Source of the DNA: JAXMBN01 sp046349875
Lineage (GTDB): Bacteria > Planctomycetota > Planctomycetia > Pirellulales > Pirellulaceae
DNA: 64,000 bases
Direction of reading: 5' to 3'
Assembly: GCA_046349875.1 (NCBI GenBank)
Contig: JAXMBN010000017.1
Coordinates: forward strand, 62,001-126,000
Position numbers and translations under genes: made by a program. Below, piece after piece: positions 39,250-48,905 of the stretch (the stretch's first letter is position 1; every line of letters begins with the position of its first letter). The notes beneath the pieces were generated by a model that saw only the letters and a list, made by a program, of their open reading frames with translations, had not been told where the DNA came from and made no database searches.

Positions 39250-39880
39250 AATAACCATCCTCCCATTCTGGGCCGCGACATGTGTGACCTGCCTTGCGGA
39301 AGGAAGGGGCAGGTAATTCTTCACCCTCGCTGCGACCATTCGCAGCGTTCGTGTCCCATTTGTTTTTTCGTGAGAACCACGGTCGTTCCCAGGACACCCT
39401 CCAAGAGTTCATTCGCAGGGGATTTTCTTTTCTTGGTGGAAAAAAAGAAAATTCAGAACTTCCAGATTCTTCGATCCCCCATACCCCGATCGTTCCGCCT
39501 ATTTTCTTGGGCGAATCCGTCCCCATGCCCGCAAGTTCGCTCGGCGAAAACAAGCTTTAGCTCAAAGAAAGCTCTCAGAAACGAGGCGAGAAGGAGCGTT
39601 GAGCTACCACCGAAGCCCTACCACGTCGCCATCTTGCCGGGAAAGATCGAATCCCAGCCATCACAGAGCCAGCGGATTGCGGCTCATTGGGGAATGGAGA
39701 CCATCAGGATTCCATCGAAAGGATGGCTGTCGCTTTTTACGAAATTACGCGTTGGAATATTGACGCAACCCGACGCGTCAGTTTTGCTGTTGCGATTGTT
39801 ATCTCAATCCGAAGCGTCAGCGAGGGACTGACTTTTGCAGTGTTTTTGGACGCCGCAGGCTACTTAACACGACGTCAAAA
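39250..39880. other. Intergenic region with a dispersed-repeat-like segment
   Basis: 630 bases upstream of the coiled-coil gene. Around 39770-39832 are related pieces ACCCGACGCGTCAG and TCCGAAGCGTCAGCGAGGGACTGA; the latter resembles a repeat I have seen often in intergenic planctomycete DNA. No convincing gene. The promoter of the coiled-coil gene should lie close to 39270-39330. Confidence 0.4.
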
Positions 39881-41313
39881 CTATCGCTTCGTGTCCGCGG
39901 CCGCACTACCGACCTTGGTTGCCGAAGCCGCTTCATTGGATGGTGAACCGGCCGAAGGAGCTCCGATGAATCGGAAGCCGCCTGCGATTTGAACCTCGGC
40001 ATTTCCGAAGCGACTCTCCATCGACTCATCGAAGGTGAAGGTCATCGAAGCCCTTTGCCCTTGGTCATCGGATAAGAGAATGCTAATCCACCGCACGGGA
40101 ACCGTTTCGGCTTCGCCAGCGGCGGTGATCTTGATCATTCGCAACCCTGCATCGGTTACCGACTCATGGCCTTCCAGTATTTGTCGGAGCGATTCCGAAA
40201 GTGATCGACCGATCATTTGTTGGTAGGCTTCCAACGTGGTTTGCAGGCCAGGTTCCAGCGAGGTCAAACGACGAACATTGCATTGCGCGATGACGGTGTT
40301 GTTCTTCACATATCGCATCACCAATTGATCGGGGCTATCGTGTAGAACCCGCCAATCGCTTTCAGCCATGAATGCAAATCCATTGTGCTTGGATTCGAAG
40401 TGCAAGAGCTTGGCCATCGAGACATCGGACATCCTTGCTGCCGCGGAAACCAAGGTGTCGGAAGCAGTTGGTTTTTCCAGGGGAGCTCGCAGCAATCGCA
40501 CGCGAGCTTCGACATCGAATCCGGGCTCTGCTTCACCGATTTCGCGTTTTTCATGGATGTTCAACGCCATCCAAGAAACATAGCCGGCTTTGCGATCGGC
40601 TTGGATTTTGCCTTGGACTTGCAATTCCGTTGGGACTTCGGCCGAGGCACCGGTGACGCGACCCGATATTTCGAGTTGAGCCTTTTCGGGGTCAGCATCG
40701 CCTAGCGTTATTTTGATCGATTGTTCGGTCACTTGTTCCAATTGGAAAAGGCGTCGAACCACTTCATCGCTGAGGCTCCAGGACTCGCCAGCACGAACAG
40801 CCTTTTTGGGAAGGACTTCGTCGACAGAAGACTGCCCGATAGTTCCTTTGAGGAATCGCGTTCGTTGGCGGTAATGGGTTGATCGGGCGAGTTCGTCCAG
40901 AAGTTGGCTCCATCCATCCAGCTCACAATCCCTTGGGTATCGGATCGCAACGCCACGTCGACTGGCTTTTGATTGATTCGATTTTCGGCCTTGGCTTCGA
41001 GGATGTGTCGGTAAGCAAAAGGGCCTTGGAAGGACTCGGGGCATGCGCGGAAGTTCTCTTCGTAATCCAGCGTTGAAGTCGACTCGATCGGAACGGTCTT
41101 CGTCGCTCCTCGCATCACGGCTTTGGAATCACGGAGACGAACATCTCCTTTGAGTTCCACTACCGATCGCACTCGCATCCATTTGGTGTTCGATGGAGAT
41201 TCTTCAGTGCGAGCGATGGAGGGTAGAAGCACGCAGGCAGCAGGCGTGTACGTCAGCATGCGAACAAAGAGTCGGCGAGAAAGGAACTGCGAAGAACGTG
41301 GTGAAGCTGCCAT
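39881..41313 (-). pseudogene. Unknown secreted protein with one frameshift
   Basis: Two frames join into one protein of about 477 residues: the 5' part from ATG 41313 (MAASPRSSQFLSRRLFVRML, signal-like) through WMDGANFWTN near 40893, then ELARSTHYRQRTRFLKGTIG in another frame to the stop at 39881. A single indel separates them; both alternative continuations are not protein-like past this point. The protein has beta-rich repeats (VELKGDVRLRDSKAVM, AQLEISGRVTGASAEVPTEL) and a C-terminal domain with SDWRVLHDSPDQLVMRYVKN and GMLRMIK-like segments. I do not recognise the family; probably periplasmic. Start could also be ATG 41325. Confidence 0.65.
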
Positions 41314-41325
41314 GCGATCATGCAT

Positions 41326-42041
41326 CCTGCATTGGGGCCAAACTTTGGCCAACTCGATGAGCCAAGAACCAAAACACTTCCTGTTTTCGGAAGTCGAAGC
41401 CAAGCGGGTCAAGCGAATGCCGTTTTATCCGCAAAGTCCTCCCAGCTTGCCCGGATCTGGGGTCAAAGTGACGTCGGATTTGACAACACTTCGTTTCAAA
41501 ATGAGAAAATGGAACTTTCTCTCCTGGATTTTTGTAAGATCTGCCACTCTCAAACCAACCCATCTCTGGGGCTTTTGGTTGTCCGATGGGGTTTCCCAAG
41601 GCATTAGGCAAAGTCAAGGAGAATTTTTAAAATTCTGGCACTTCCTTTGCAGGTAAAGAACCTTCGTCGTGCGACTTGCGTCTATGGAGATAGACTTCGC
41701 GAAACGCTGATCCAATGGAACGATTGGTAGGCGAGTTCGGCAAAGATGAGGACGAGCGGGAAGGAAACGAGGTTTTCGATTGAGATCCCGGGTTCAAGTT
41801 CAGAATTTTTGCGAGAAGTTTCCAGGAGTGACCAAAGGTGTCGCTTGGTTTGGCGATGCACTAGGTGAGCAAGGCGCACGGCAAGTTGGTGGAGAACCAA
41901 TCAGCTTGGGTGCCTGAACTGCACCCCAGGTCCAACGAATAGGCCTCAGGAAGGGGCCTGTCCCCGCACGAGAATGCTTGGAGTGGTTGGGAGCCGCAGG
42001 GATTAACGCAAGCGAATCTCGAAGCGGGGAGAAGGAAGAAA
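41326..42041. other. Long intergenic region before the sigma factor
   Basis: About 715 bases between divergent genes. I see no RNA gene, repeat array or clear hairpin. It must hold the promoters of the unknown secreted protein and of the sigma factor gene. Confidence 0.45.
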
Positions 42042-42078
42042 ATGCACACAGATTACAAGAATTGCGTCCATACGGGAA

Positions 42079-43704
42079 TTGCGAGATCAGCAAGTCCGGT
42101 TTGCTCCACGCGGGAAGCGGATAGAGCAAGCGGATCGCGCCGAGAAGCTGCTGGCGGAAATCGACAGCAAGCGATCGTACCCCTATGACTTTTTGTTTTA
42201 TCGCATCACGGAAGTCCGTCCAGAAGATACGGCTCGGCAAGTGATATCTGGCGAAGATGCTGCGCACGATCTTCGATTGTTCGTGGAAGACATTACCGAT
42301 TCGTTGAACCTTCGATTGGAAGAAGTCCGCGAGCCTGTTCACACTGTGGAAGAGCTCAGCAAGATGTTCAATGTCTCGACCAAAACCATCGCTCGATGGC
42401 GTGATCATGGCCTAGTGAGCCGTCGGTTTGTCAGTGATGGGCGTAAGCGAATTGGTTTCTTGCATAGCAGCGTCGAACGATTCGTGTCGAAGAATCGCGA
42501 TCGCGTGAAGCGGGGTGAGCGATTCAGTCAAATGGACAACACCGAACGCTCGGCAATTATTTCCCGGGCTCGAGTGCTGGCCAGCCAAGGTGGTGGGCTG
42601 TGTGAAGTGTCGCGTCGACTTGGACAGGAAATGGGAAGGAGCGCTGAAGCCATGCGTTATACGCTGAGGAACTTTGACCGCGAAAACCCTGAATTGGCTG
42701 TTTTCCCTGACCAACGCCCAACGCTATCGGAAGAAGATTGCCGCGCGATCTATCAACAAAGTCGACGGGGTGTCAATGTCGCCGTGCTTGCACGCCGCTA
42801 CCGACGTACACGCAGTAGCATTATTCGAATCATCAATGAGCAACGCGCTCAACGCTTGGTCGATCTACCTTTGGATTATATCCCCAACGAGATCTTCGAT
42901 AAGAAGAGCGCTGCGTCAACCATTCTGGGGCCGATGCCCGAAGCACCTGCCACGCGCAAGGTGCGGGCCCCGAGTGGATTGCCGCCCTACTTGGCTTCGC
43001 TTTACAACGTGCCCCTTCTAACTCGCGAGCAAGAGTATCATCTCTTCCGCAAAATGAACTATCTCAAACATTGCGCTGCCAAACTGTTGGCTCAGTTGGA
43101 TGTGAGGTCTCCTCGCGTCAGCACGATGGACGAGATCGAGCGATTGTACGAAGCAGCCATCGACGTGAAGAATCAAATCGTTCAATGCAACCTTCGATTG
43201 GTGGTTTCCATCGCCAAACGTCACGTGGGTAGCAGCGATGATTTCTTCTCGCTCATCAGCGATGGAAATATGTCCTTGATTCGCGCTGTCGAGAAATTTG
43301 ACTACGCTCGCGGAAACAAGTTTAGTACATACGCAACTTGGGCCATCATGAAGAACTTTGCCCGTTCGATTCCTGATGAGTTCAAGCATCGCGATCGCTT
43401 CCGAACGACAGGGGAAGAAGTCTTCTTGGCTCATGAGGATCAGCGAGCGGATCATTTCGCGGCCGAGATCGATCAACGAACCCGAAAAGATCAGATCCAC
43501 AAGATCTTGGAAAAACTAGACGAACGCGAACAGCAGATCATCATTCGACGCTATGGTCTCGACCATGGTCAAGAACCGTTGACGTTGAAGCAAGTGGGCG
43601 AATCGTTGGGGGTTACCAAGGAACGAATCCGACAGCTGGAGGCTCGCGCTTTAAGCAAGCTACGCGCTGCTGCGAAAGTAGAACACATCGATCGGCCTGA
43701 TTAA
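42079..43704 (+). CDS. Large sigma-70 family factor with MerR-like DNA-binding region
   Basis: At least 541 residues. Around residues 95-140 is a MerR-type helix-turn-helix (TVEELSKMFNVSTKTIARWR, DHGLVSRRFVSDGRKRIGFL). The C-terminal half is a primary-type sigma factor: region 1.2 PYLASLYNVPLLTREQEYHL, region 2 NLRLVVSIAKRHVG and FFSLISDGNMSLIRAVEKFD followed by YARGNKFSTYATWAIMK, and region 4 LTLKQVGESLGVTKERIRQL. This is a planctomycete-specific type. The start is unclear: conserved residues (RELRDQQVRFAP) extend upstream of TTG 42079, but no in-frame ATG is present before the stop at 42004. ATG 42042 is one frame off, so an indel between 42044 and 42079 is possible. Confidence 0.88.
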   Translation: MRDQQVRFAPRGKRIEQADRAEKLLAEIDSKRSYPYDFLFYRITEVRPEDTARQVISGEDAAHDLRLFVEDITDSLNLRLEEVREPVHTVEELSKMFNVSTKTIARWRDHGLVSRRFVSDGRKRIGFLHSSVERFVSKNRDRVKRGERFSQMDNTERSAIISRARVLASQGGGLCEVSRRLGQEMGRSAEAMRYTLRNFDRENPELAVFPDQRPTLSEEDCRAIYQQSRRGVNVAVLARRYRRTRSSIIRIINEQRAQRLVDLPLDYIPNEIFDKKSAASTILGPMPEAPATRKVRAPSGLPPYLASLYNVPLLTREQEYHLFRKMNYLKHCAAKLLAQLDVRSPRVSTMDEIERLYEAAIDVKNQIVQCNLRLVVSIAKRHVGSSDDFFSLISDGNMSLIRAVEKFDYARGNKFSTYATWAIMKNFARSIPDEFKHRDRFRTTGEEVFLAHEDQRADHFAAEIDQRTRKDQIHKILEKLDEREQQIIIRRYGLDHGQEPLTLKQVGESLGVTKERIRQLEARALSKLRAAAKVEHIDRPD

Positions 43705-43741
43705 GGTTCGATGTGGTCATTGGTTGTTCCTCTTGAACATG

Positions 43742-43781
43742 CCGCCGAAGAGTCTTCATTGGACTCCTCGGCGGTTTTTTT
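43742..43781 (+). terminator. Rho-independent terminator of the sigma factor gene
   Basis: Stem CCGCCGA...TCGGCGG extended by AGAGTC/GACTCC around TTCATTG, followed by seven T (43775-43781). It lies 38 bases after the sigma factor stop. Confidence 0.9.
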
Positions 43782-43878
43782 ATTCACGGACATTGGAAGT
43801 GGCATCTCCAGAGTTGTAGGCTTGGATTGACTCTTTATAATCGCCACGACTTCGTTCTTCTTTGGAAAGTTGTGGCCC

Positions 43879-44790
43879 ATGATTGCCTTGGTTACGGAAT
43901 CCCGATACGTCGTTCCCTCCAATGATCCCAATGATTGGTATTCGATCAATCTCCATAGGGAAGATGAACTGCTTGGAGCACAACTCCGGGCGCTTGGATA
44001 TGACTTTGAACGAGTGGATTGGGCAAATCCTGCGATCGAGTGGTCCTCTTACGAAGCAGTCGTGATACGCACGACTTGGGACTACTTCTATCGCATTGAA
44101 GAGTTCATGGCATGGTTAGGCGCACGCGAACGCGATTCGGTGCTGATCAATCCGCCATCATTGTTGCGATGGAATCTTGATAAACACTACCTTCAAGACT
44201 TGCAACGTTCGGGTGTCGCAGTGGTACCTACCTTCTATTTGGAGAAAGGTTGCCCCTACGATTGGAACGCGATCGAACAATGGTTGCAGGGACGGGTAGG
44301 GATCTTAAAACCCTGTGTTTCCGCGGGTGCCAAGGACACTTTTCGTATCGAGGCCAGTGATCGGCAAACCTGGACGAACCATCTCGACCGTTTGCTCGCA
44401 ACGGATGCCATGATGATTCAACCGTTTCAGGAGCGTATCGTCAGTGAAGGCGAGTTCACCATGATGGTTATGGGTGGAACATTCACGCACGCGGTTCGCA
44501 AGGTCGCAAAAACTGGCGACTTTCGTGTGCAGGACGATCATGGTGGTAAAGTGCATCCACATCAAGCGACTGCTGAAGAGATTGCCTTTGCAGAACGGGC
44601 TGTTGCCTCCTGCCCATGGCTTCCTATCTACGCTCGTGTCGATGCGGTTCGCAATGATGAGGGAGAGCTTCAAATCATGGAACTGGAAGCGGTTGAGCCC
44701 GAGCTGTGGCTACGGTTTCATCCCCCTGCCGCTCGACCGTTTGCAGAGGGTATCGATTCTTTCTTGAAAGCACGAGCGGACTTATCCTAA
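43879..44790 (+). CDS. ATP-grasp enzyme (RimK/glutathione synthetase-like)
   Basis: About 303 residues from ATG 43879 (MIALVTESRYVVPSND); an alternative start at 43870 adds three residues. N-terminal Rossmann-like domain contains YEAVVIRTTWDYFYRIEEFM. The ATP-grasp part has VGILKPCVSAGAKDTFRIEA, MIQPFQERIVSEGEFTMMVM and, near the end, YARVDAVRNDEGELQIMELE with VEPELWLRFHP for metal and phosphate binding. Such enzymes join a carboxylate and an amine using ATP. The substrates are unknown and there is no partner gene nearby. Confidence 0.85.
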   Translation: MIALVTESRYVVPSNDPNDWYSINLHREDELLGAQLRALGYDFERVDWANPAIEWSSYEAVVIRTTWDYFYRIEEFMAWLGARERDSVLINPPSLLRWNLDKHYLQDLQRSGVAVVPTFYLEKGCPYDWNAIEQWLQGRVGILKPCVSAGAKDTFRIEASDRQTWTNHLDRLLATDAMMIQPFQERIVSEGEFTMMVMGGTFTHAVRKVAKTGDFRVQDDHGGKVHPHQATAEEIAFAERAVASCPWLPIYARVDAVRNDEGELQIMELEAVEPELWLRFHPPAARPFAEGIDSFLKARADLS

Positions 44791-44838
44791 GGGCGTCGTT
44801 CGGTGCATGTAGGTGAGCATGCATGGACCGCGACGAGA

Positions 44839-46533
44839 CTATTGAGGCTTCTTGCTGCGGGATGTTTTGTTTTTCCGATGCTGAACCCAGGTTGCGATCA
44901 ATAGGCCAACGCAGGCAATCGAGCAAAGGCGAGCAGGCCAGTCGCCAATCGCAGTCCACAACCCAGACCGAGTGTCGCGAACAGGAGTCGCTAATATCGA
45001 AGCGGCCGTAAGTCGTTGCGATACCTCGACCACTCTTCCGCTTCCATCGATCCAGGCCGACAATCCCGTATTCCCAGCAATCAATAGTGGCCTACGATTT
45101 TCTACGCTGGCTAAGATACCGCTAGCTAGATGGTGGTCGAGGATGCTTGACCCTCGAAACCAACTATCGTTCGTGACATTGATCATCAAATCGGGTGCTC
45201 GCGATTGAGATGTAATCTCGGTGAATTGACGACGCATATAGTGGGGTAGCGTGTTCTCAAAACAGATGCTGGGTGCAATCAATAAGCCTTGGTGTTCGAA
45301 GGCGATGGCGCGATCGCCTGCCGAAAGAGGTGCGATGCCTACCATAGAGTTGATAAACGGGAACCAATCCGCAAGCGGAAGATACTCGCCAAACATGACG
45401 CGATGCCGCTTGGAGTAGATGGCTTGTACCTGCGACGAGGAATCAAAGCAAATCATTGCATTGTGGCGAATGACTCGATCGGCAGTACATCGCACAAAAT
45501 CGCTGCCAACGAGCAGGCACTTCGTGCCTTTCGAATCCTTGGTATGCCCAGTGGCCGCGAAGACTCTGGATGCTTTGTTGCGATTCTCTAATGTAAAAAC
45601 GCGTTCGGCTCGCTGCAACTGAGCAATCGATGCAAAGATACCGCTCCATTCAGGAGGAACTTCGGTGTCGGTTTCAAGGCTCAAAGTTGGTTCGTTGCGA
45701 GTGAATACCGATTCGGGCCATACCCAAATATCGACCTCACCAAACTTCCGATAGGCGGCTTCCGTCTGATTGAGGTATGCTTGCCAATGTTGTTCATTAC
45801 GTTCTGGGTTCGGTGCCATTTCAAATTGAGAGGGTGTATTCTCTTGGATGAGTCCCACTCGCAACATGGCGTTCTCGGCGCGGTTATCGGGTGTTCGGCT
45901 CAATTCGAAGTAGCCATAGCCCAGGCCAAAGATCGAATACGCAAGGGCTATACCAAGCGAGATCCATCGATCCTTGCGAGACGACGATGGATCGATGACG
46001 TGATAGAGTACAGCGGCGGAAGCCAATACCCATGCGCTGACACCATAACTTCCCAGTTGCGATGCGATTTGAAGCACTAAAGGAACCTTGGCTTGTGTGT
46101 GGGCAAGCAAGCACGTCGAAAATCCAGTTGCGAAGTAGCCGCGAAACAATTCCAGCCCGATCCAGCTCACCATCATGCCAACGACCAATGGGACCTTGTA
46201 TCGATGATAGGCCAGTCTCGCTAGGTACACGAAGAGCGGTAGGTAGATCGCTACATAGCACGCCAGCGCAATCCATCCTAAATACAAGGGCCAATAGGCC
46301 AAGCGGATCCCTTGCAGCAAGGCTAACCAAAGTCCACATCCGGCAAGCCAAATCTGAAAGTAGTCGCGGCGAGTCAATGGAGCCGGATGGGTAACAAGTC
46401 CAATCCATGGGAGGATCGCCAAAGGGGCGAGCCAAAACCAGGCCAGCGGTGGAAAGGCTGCCCACAAAAGGAATGCTCCCAGGGCAGCAGACTTCCAAGG
46501 TTTGTTGAGATAACGCTCGACAATGGGGTGCAT
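44839..46533 (-). CDS. lnt: Apolipoprotein N-acyltransferase
   Basis: About 564 residues from ATG 46533 (MHPIVERYLNKPWK); AAGGA lies 6 bases upstream, while the nearby ATG 46539 sits too close to it. It adds the third acyl chain to lipoproteins in the inner membrane. Six or more membrane segments fill residues 15-215, followed by the nitrilase-like domain with catalytic Glu in WVWPESVF, Lys in YSKRHRVMFGEYLPLADWFPF and Cys in LLIAPSICFENTLPHYMRRQF. A C-terminal helix closes the protein (WPARLCSIACVGLLIATWV). The lipoprotein at 48.4 kb is the kind of substrate it would modify. Confidence 0.92.
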   Translation of the reverse strand: MHPIVERYLNKPWKSAALGAFLLWAAFPPLAWFWLAPLAILPWIGLVTHPAPLTRRDYFQIWLAGCGLWLALLQGIRLAYWPLYLGWIALACYVAIYLPLFVYLARLAYHRYKVPLVVGMMVSWIGLELFRGYFATGFSTCLLAHTQAKVPLVLQIASQLGSYGVSAWVLASAAVLYHVIDPSSSRKDRWISLGIALAYSIFGLGYGYFELSRTPDNRAENAMLRVGLIQENTPSQFEMAPNPERNEQHWQAYLNQTEAAYRKFGEVDIWVWPESVFTRNEPTLSLETDTEVPPEWSGIFASIAQLQRAERVFTLENRNKASRVFAATGHTKDSKGTKCLLVGSDFVRCTADRVIRHNAMICFDSSSQVQAIYSKRHRVMFGEYLPLADWFPFINSMVGIAPLSAGDRAIAFEHQGLLIAPSICFENTLPHYMRRQFTEITSQSRAPDLMINVTNDSWFRGSSILDHHLASGILASVENRRPLLIAGNTGLSAWIDGSGRVVEVSQRLTAASILATPVRDTRSGLWTAIGDWPARLCSIACVGLLIATWVQHRKNKTSRSKKPQ

Positions 46534-46651
46534 GGCCATCCTTGCGCAAAGTGGTTCAAACGGATCTTGCATCGCGACGCAATGAAGATCCCGTTCAAGC
46601 CATGGTATCCGAAGGATGGAAGAGAGTCAGGAGCGGTTTCCCGCAAACGCA

Positions 46652-46718
46652 AAACGCTTCACTCTTGGCTGCTCAAGAGCGAAGCGTTTGCAACAAGAGA
46701 CGAGGGGGCGCGTCTCTT
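46652..46718. terminator. Pair of hairpins after the 104-residue protein gene
   Basis: A hairpin AAGAGACG/CGTCTCTT (46695-46718) and a longer one AAACGCTTC-A-CTCTTG / CAAGAG-C-GAAGCGTTT (46652-46689, one mismatch). They lie between the stop of the 104-residue protein gene and lnt on the same strand. The T run on the minus side is short (TTTT), so termination may be weak or the structure may separate the two transcripts by another means. Confidence 0.5.
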
Positions 46719-46740
46719 GGGACTTTGATAGCGTTTGGAG

Positions 46741-47052
46741 TTAGAGGAGTTTTTCGAGTTTATCGAGAGCCATCATCAGTTGATGCCAGTGCATGACCGC
46801 TTCAAAGGTCTCGACTTGCATCGCATCTTCTCGATCGAATCCTTGTTCGCTGATTCGAATCGTGTGGTCGAGTACTAAAAGGCCTTCCACTCTGGCGTTG
46901 GCTTCTTTGCAATTGGGCGAGATTGTTGGGTCGTCATACACGGGAGCAATCTGCTGCATCACGCGATGCACTGCCCAAAGAACGGCCCGATCACAATCTT
47001 CACTGTCCACGATGCTTCGAAGTGTTCCGCTTTGAATGTAGTACTTTGCCAT
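46741..47052 (-). CDS. Conserved 104-residue planctomycete protein, unknown function
   Basis: From ATG 47052 (MAKYYIQSGTLRSIVDSEDC) with AAGGAAGG upstream. No signal peptide or membrane helix. Predicted largely helical: DRAVLWAVHRVMQQIAPVYD, VLDHTIRISEQGFDREDA, METFEAVMHWHQLMMALDKL. It carries a Cys at about residue 20 and one in SPNCKEANARVEG. I know the type as conserved in Pirellula-like genomes but no function. The gene is preceded on its own strand by an attenuator-like hairpin. Confidence 0.8.
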   Translation of the reverse strand: MAKYYIQSGTLRSIVDSEDCDRAVLWAVHRVMQQIAPVYDDPTISPNCKEANARVEGLLVLDHTIRISEQGFDREDAMQVETFEAVMHWHQLMMALDKLEKLL

Positions 47053-47433
47053 GGTGAGACCTTCCTTGAACGATGGGCATTGGTTGTTCTGAAAAAGTCG
47101 GTCCGAAGGGGATAGTCTTCGGACCGACTGGGGAGACGTCGCTCGGCTTACCGTGGCCGTGGCTGCCGTTCGACCTGACACCCATAAGATCGCCGAGGGA
47201 TGTGACACCTTAGGTCCATGCCCAAAGTTTTTTCTCGAAAGCCTCAAAAAACCCGCTAGGAGGCAGTGTTTTCCCTTATTTGACTTTTTTGGGAAGATGC
47301 TCTTGCACTCAACTGAGATCTCAGTAGAATCGTGCAAAAGTGAACTCGAGTGGTCGGGGAAGTGGCTTGAGTTCAGGTTGTTTTCTTATCCCATTCTTTT
47401 CCCAAAACGCCGACTTCCCGTAGGAGTGATTGA
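47053..47433. other. Divergent promoter region with a perfect palindrome
   Basis: 380 bases between the 104-residue protein gene (leftward) and the pseudopilin gene (rightward). Besides the attenuator-like hairpin it holds the 14-bp perfect palindrome ACTGAGATCTCAGT at 47312-47325, a possible operator. The Shine-Dalgarno-like GTAGGAGT lies just before the pseudopilin ATG. Confidence 0.5.
47091..47129 (-). terminator. Attenuator-like hairpin in the leader of the 104-residue protein gene
   Basis: A perfect 13-bp stem AGTCGGTCCGAAG/CTTCGGACCGACT (47096-47129) with an 8-base loop, followed on the minus strand by five T (47091-47095). It ends 39 bases before the start codon of the downstream gene, so it would stop transcription before the gene unless it is bypassed. 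It could alternatively end a short RNA from the 47130-47433 region. Confidence 0.7.
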
Positions 47434-48339
47434 ATGAACCATCATTTGTTTGGAGGTCGCACCTCCCGTTCGGGTTTCACGCTCGTCGAGTTGTTGGTTG
47501 TGATTGCGATCATTGGAATCTTAGTTGGATTGCTACTTCCTGCAGTGCAGCAAGCTCGTGAAGCTGCTCGCCGAATGCAGTGCCAGAACAACCTCAAGCA
47601 ATTGGGACTGGCGATGCACATGCATCACGACACCTATTTGCGATTCCCCTATCTACGCTCGGGTGGTGGTCAGAATCGTCATACTTGGGCGATGCAGTTG
47701 CTACCGTTCATCGAGCAAACCAATCTCTATAACACTTACAAGAATACGATTACTGGGGTGAGTCAAACGGACGGTTTCAACAACCACACCTCGACCAACG
47801 CAACCATGGTTGCTGCTCGCGAAACACAGATCTCGACCTTCTACTGTCCCAGCCGTCGAGGCGCGCCTTCGCTGAGTCCCATTACGACTGGCAGCACGGT
47901 GAATGGGCTGCCTTCGGACTATGCCGCTTGCACCGGCAACATTTCGGCCGCACCTACCAATGGTGTTTTCACTTTGGTGAACTCGGGGCACATGACCGCT
48001 ACCAACAACATGCGCGACATCATCGATGGAACGAGTAACACCATCATGATTGGCGAGAAGCATATCCAACTACGAATGCTCAATACACCCATTCAAGATG
48101 GAATGATTTTGAGTGCGAGCGAACAACAAACGTATTATCGTCGTGGCGGTGCTTCTTGGCCTCTCGCGAATAGCAACTTGGTAGCAGCCAATAGTCAGTT
48201 CGGAAGCTGGCATACAGGTGTTTGTCAGTTTGTGTTTGCCGATGGCAGTGTTCGTACAATCACTGTAAGCATTCCAGGAACGCAGTTTGGTTATCTGGCA
48301 GCTCGCAATGATGAGCAGGTCATCGATTTCGACTTCTAA
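47434..48339 (+). CDS. DUF1559 family pseudopilin-like protein
   Basis: 301 residues. The N-terminus SGFTLVELLVVIAIIGILVG is a type IV pilin/pseudopilin signal, cut after Gly by prepilin peptidase with a conserved Glu at mature position 5, followed by LLLPAVQQAREAARRMQCQN. The DUF1559 domain follows, with ITGVSQ-type Asn-rich stretches and the end motif VCQFVFADGSVRTITVSI. Such proteins occur in hundreds of copies in planctomycetes and probably sit in the cell surface, either as pilins or as secretion-system fibres. It is paired with a lipoprotein 65 bases downstream, as is typical. Confidence 0.93.
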   Translation: MNHHLFGGRTSRSGFTLVELLVVIAIIGILVGLLLPAVQQAREAARRMQCQNNLKQLGLAMHMHHDTYLRFPYLRSGGGQNRHTWAMQLLPFIEQTNLYNTYKNTITGVSQTDGFNNHTSTNATMVAARETQISTFYCPSRRGAPSLSPITTGSTVNGLPSDYAACTGNISAAPTNGVFTLVNSGHMTATNNMRDIIDGTSNTIMIGEKHIQLRMLNTPIQDGMILSASEQQTYYRRGGASWPLANSNLVAANSQFGSWHTGVCQFVFADGSVRTITVSIPGTQFGYLAARNDEQVIDFDF

Positions 48340-48403
48340 GCACGCTTCACCCAAGTGTTGTTTTCACGCATTGAACGAATCATCCAGGAAAGAGATAGAA
48401 ACG

Positions 48404-48820
48404 ATGCAGAGGATGTCCGCTTCCCAACGAGTGTGGTCGATCGCCTTCCTTTGTTTTCTCGGATTGACCGGATGTAATTCTGGTCGATACCAAGTCGAGG
48501 GAACCGTGAAGTACGCGGATGGAACTCCGGTAGATGGAGGAACAGTGATCGCGGAAGGTACCGTCGAAGGGAAGCTGGTTGCTTTGCAGGCCAATATCGA
48601 AAAGGATGGTTCGTTCAAGTTAGGCGGACTGGCTCCAGGTGATGGAGCCATGCCTGGTTCGTATCGGGCAATCGTCATGCCCGTAGCACTTGGTGATAGT
48701 GAGATAGCTGCTGGCAAGACTCCGTCGGTCAGCGGGAAGTATACGAAGTTTGATTCCTCTGGAATTACCTTTGAAGTCACCAAAGGAAAGAACCAGTTGG
48801 ATATCAAAGTTTCAAAGTAG
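48404..48820 (+). CDS. Small lipoprotein paired with DUF1559 protein
   Basis: 138 residues from ATG 48404. The lipobox LTGC (IAFLCFLGLTGCNSG) places the lipid-modified Cys at about residue 24. The mature part is a single carboxypeptidase-regulatory-like beta-sandwich domain (VEGTVKYADGTPVDGGTVIA, GKLVALQANIEKDGSFKLGG). It lies just after the pseudopilin gene in the same orientation, a common pair in planctomycetes, and may anchor or line the surface structure. Lnt (44.8-46.5 kb) would complete its acylation. Confidence 0.88.
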   Translation: MQRMSASQRVWSIAFLCFLGLTGCNSGRYQVEGTVKYADGTPVDGGTVIAEGTVEGKLVALQANIEKDGSFKLGGLAPGDGAMPGSYRAIVMPVALGDSEIAAGKTPSVSGKYTKFDSSGITFEVTKGKNQLDIKVSK

Positions 48821-48905
48821 TCTTATCCTTATTCCCATCGGATTTCCAACGGGGCGAGACCGTCGTTACGGATGTGCCCCTTCGCGTCCTACTTGATAGA
48901 CCAGA

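Noticed and set aside
39294..39560. Plus-strand gene of 88 residues upstream of the coiled-coil gene
   Set aside because: Arg/Ser/Pro-rich sequence without conserved features, lying over the presumed promoter of the divergent gene.
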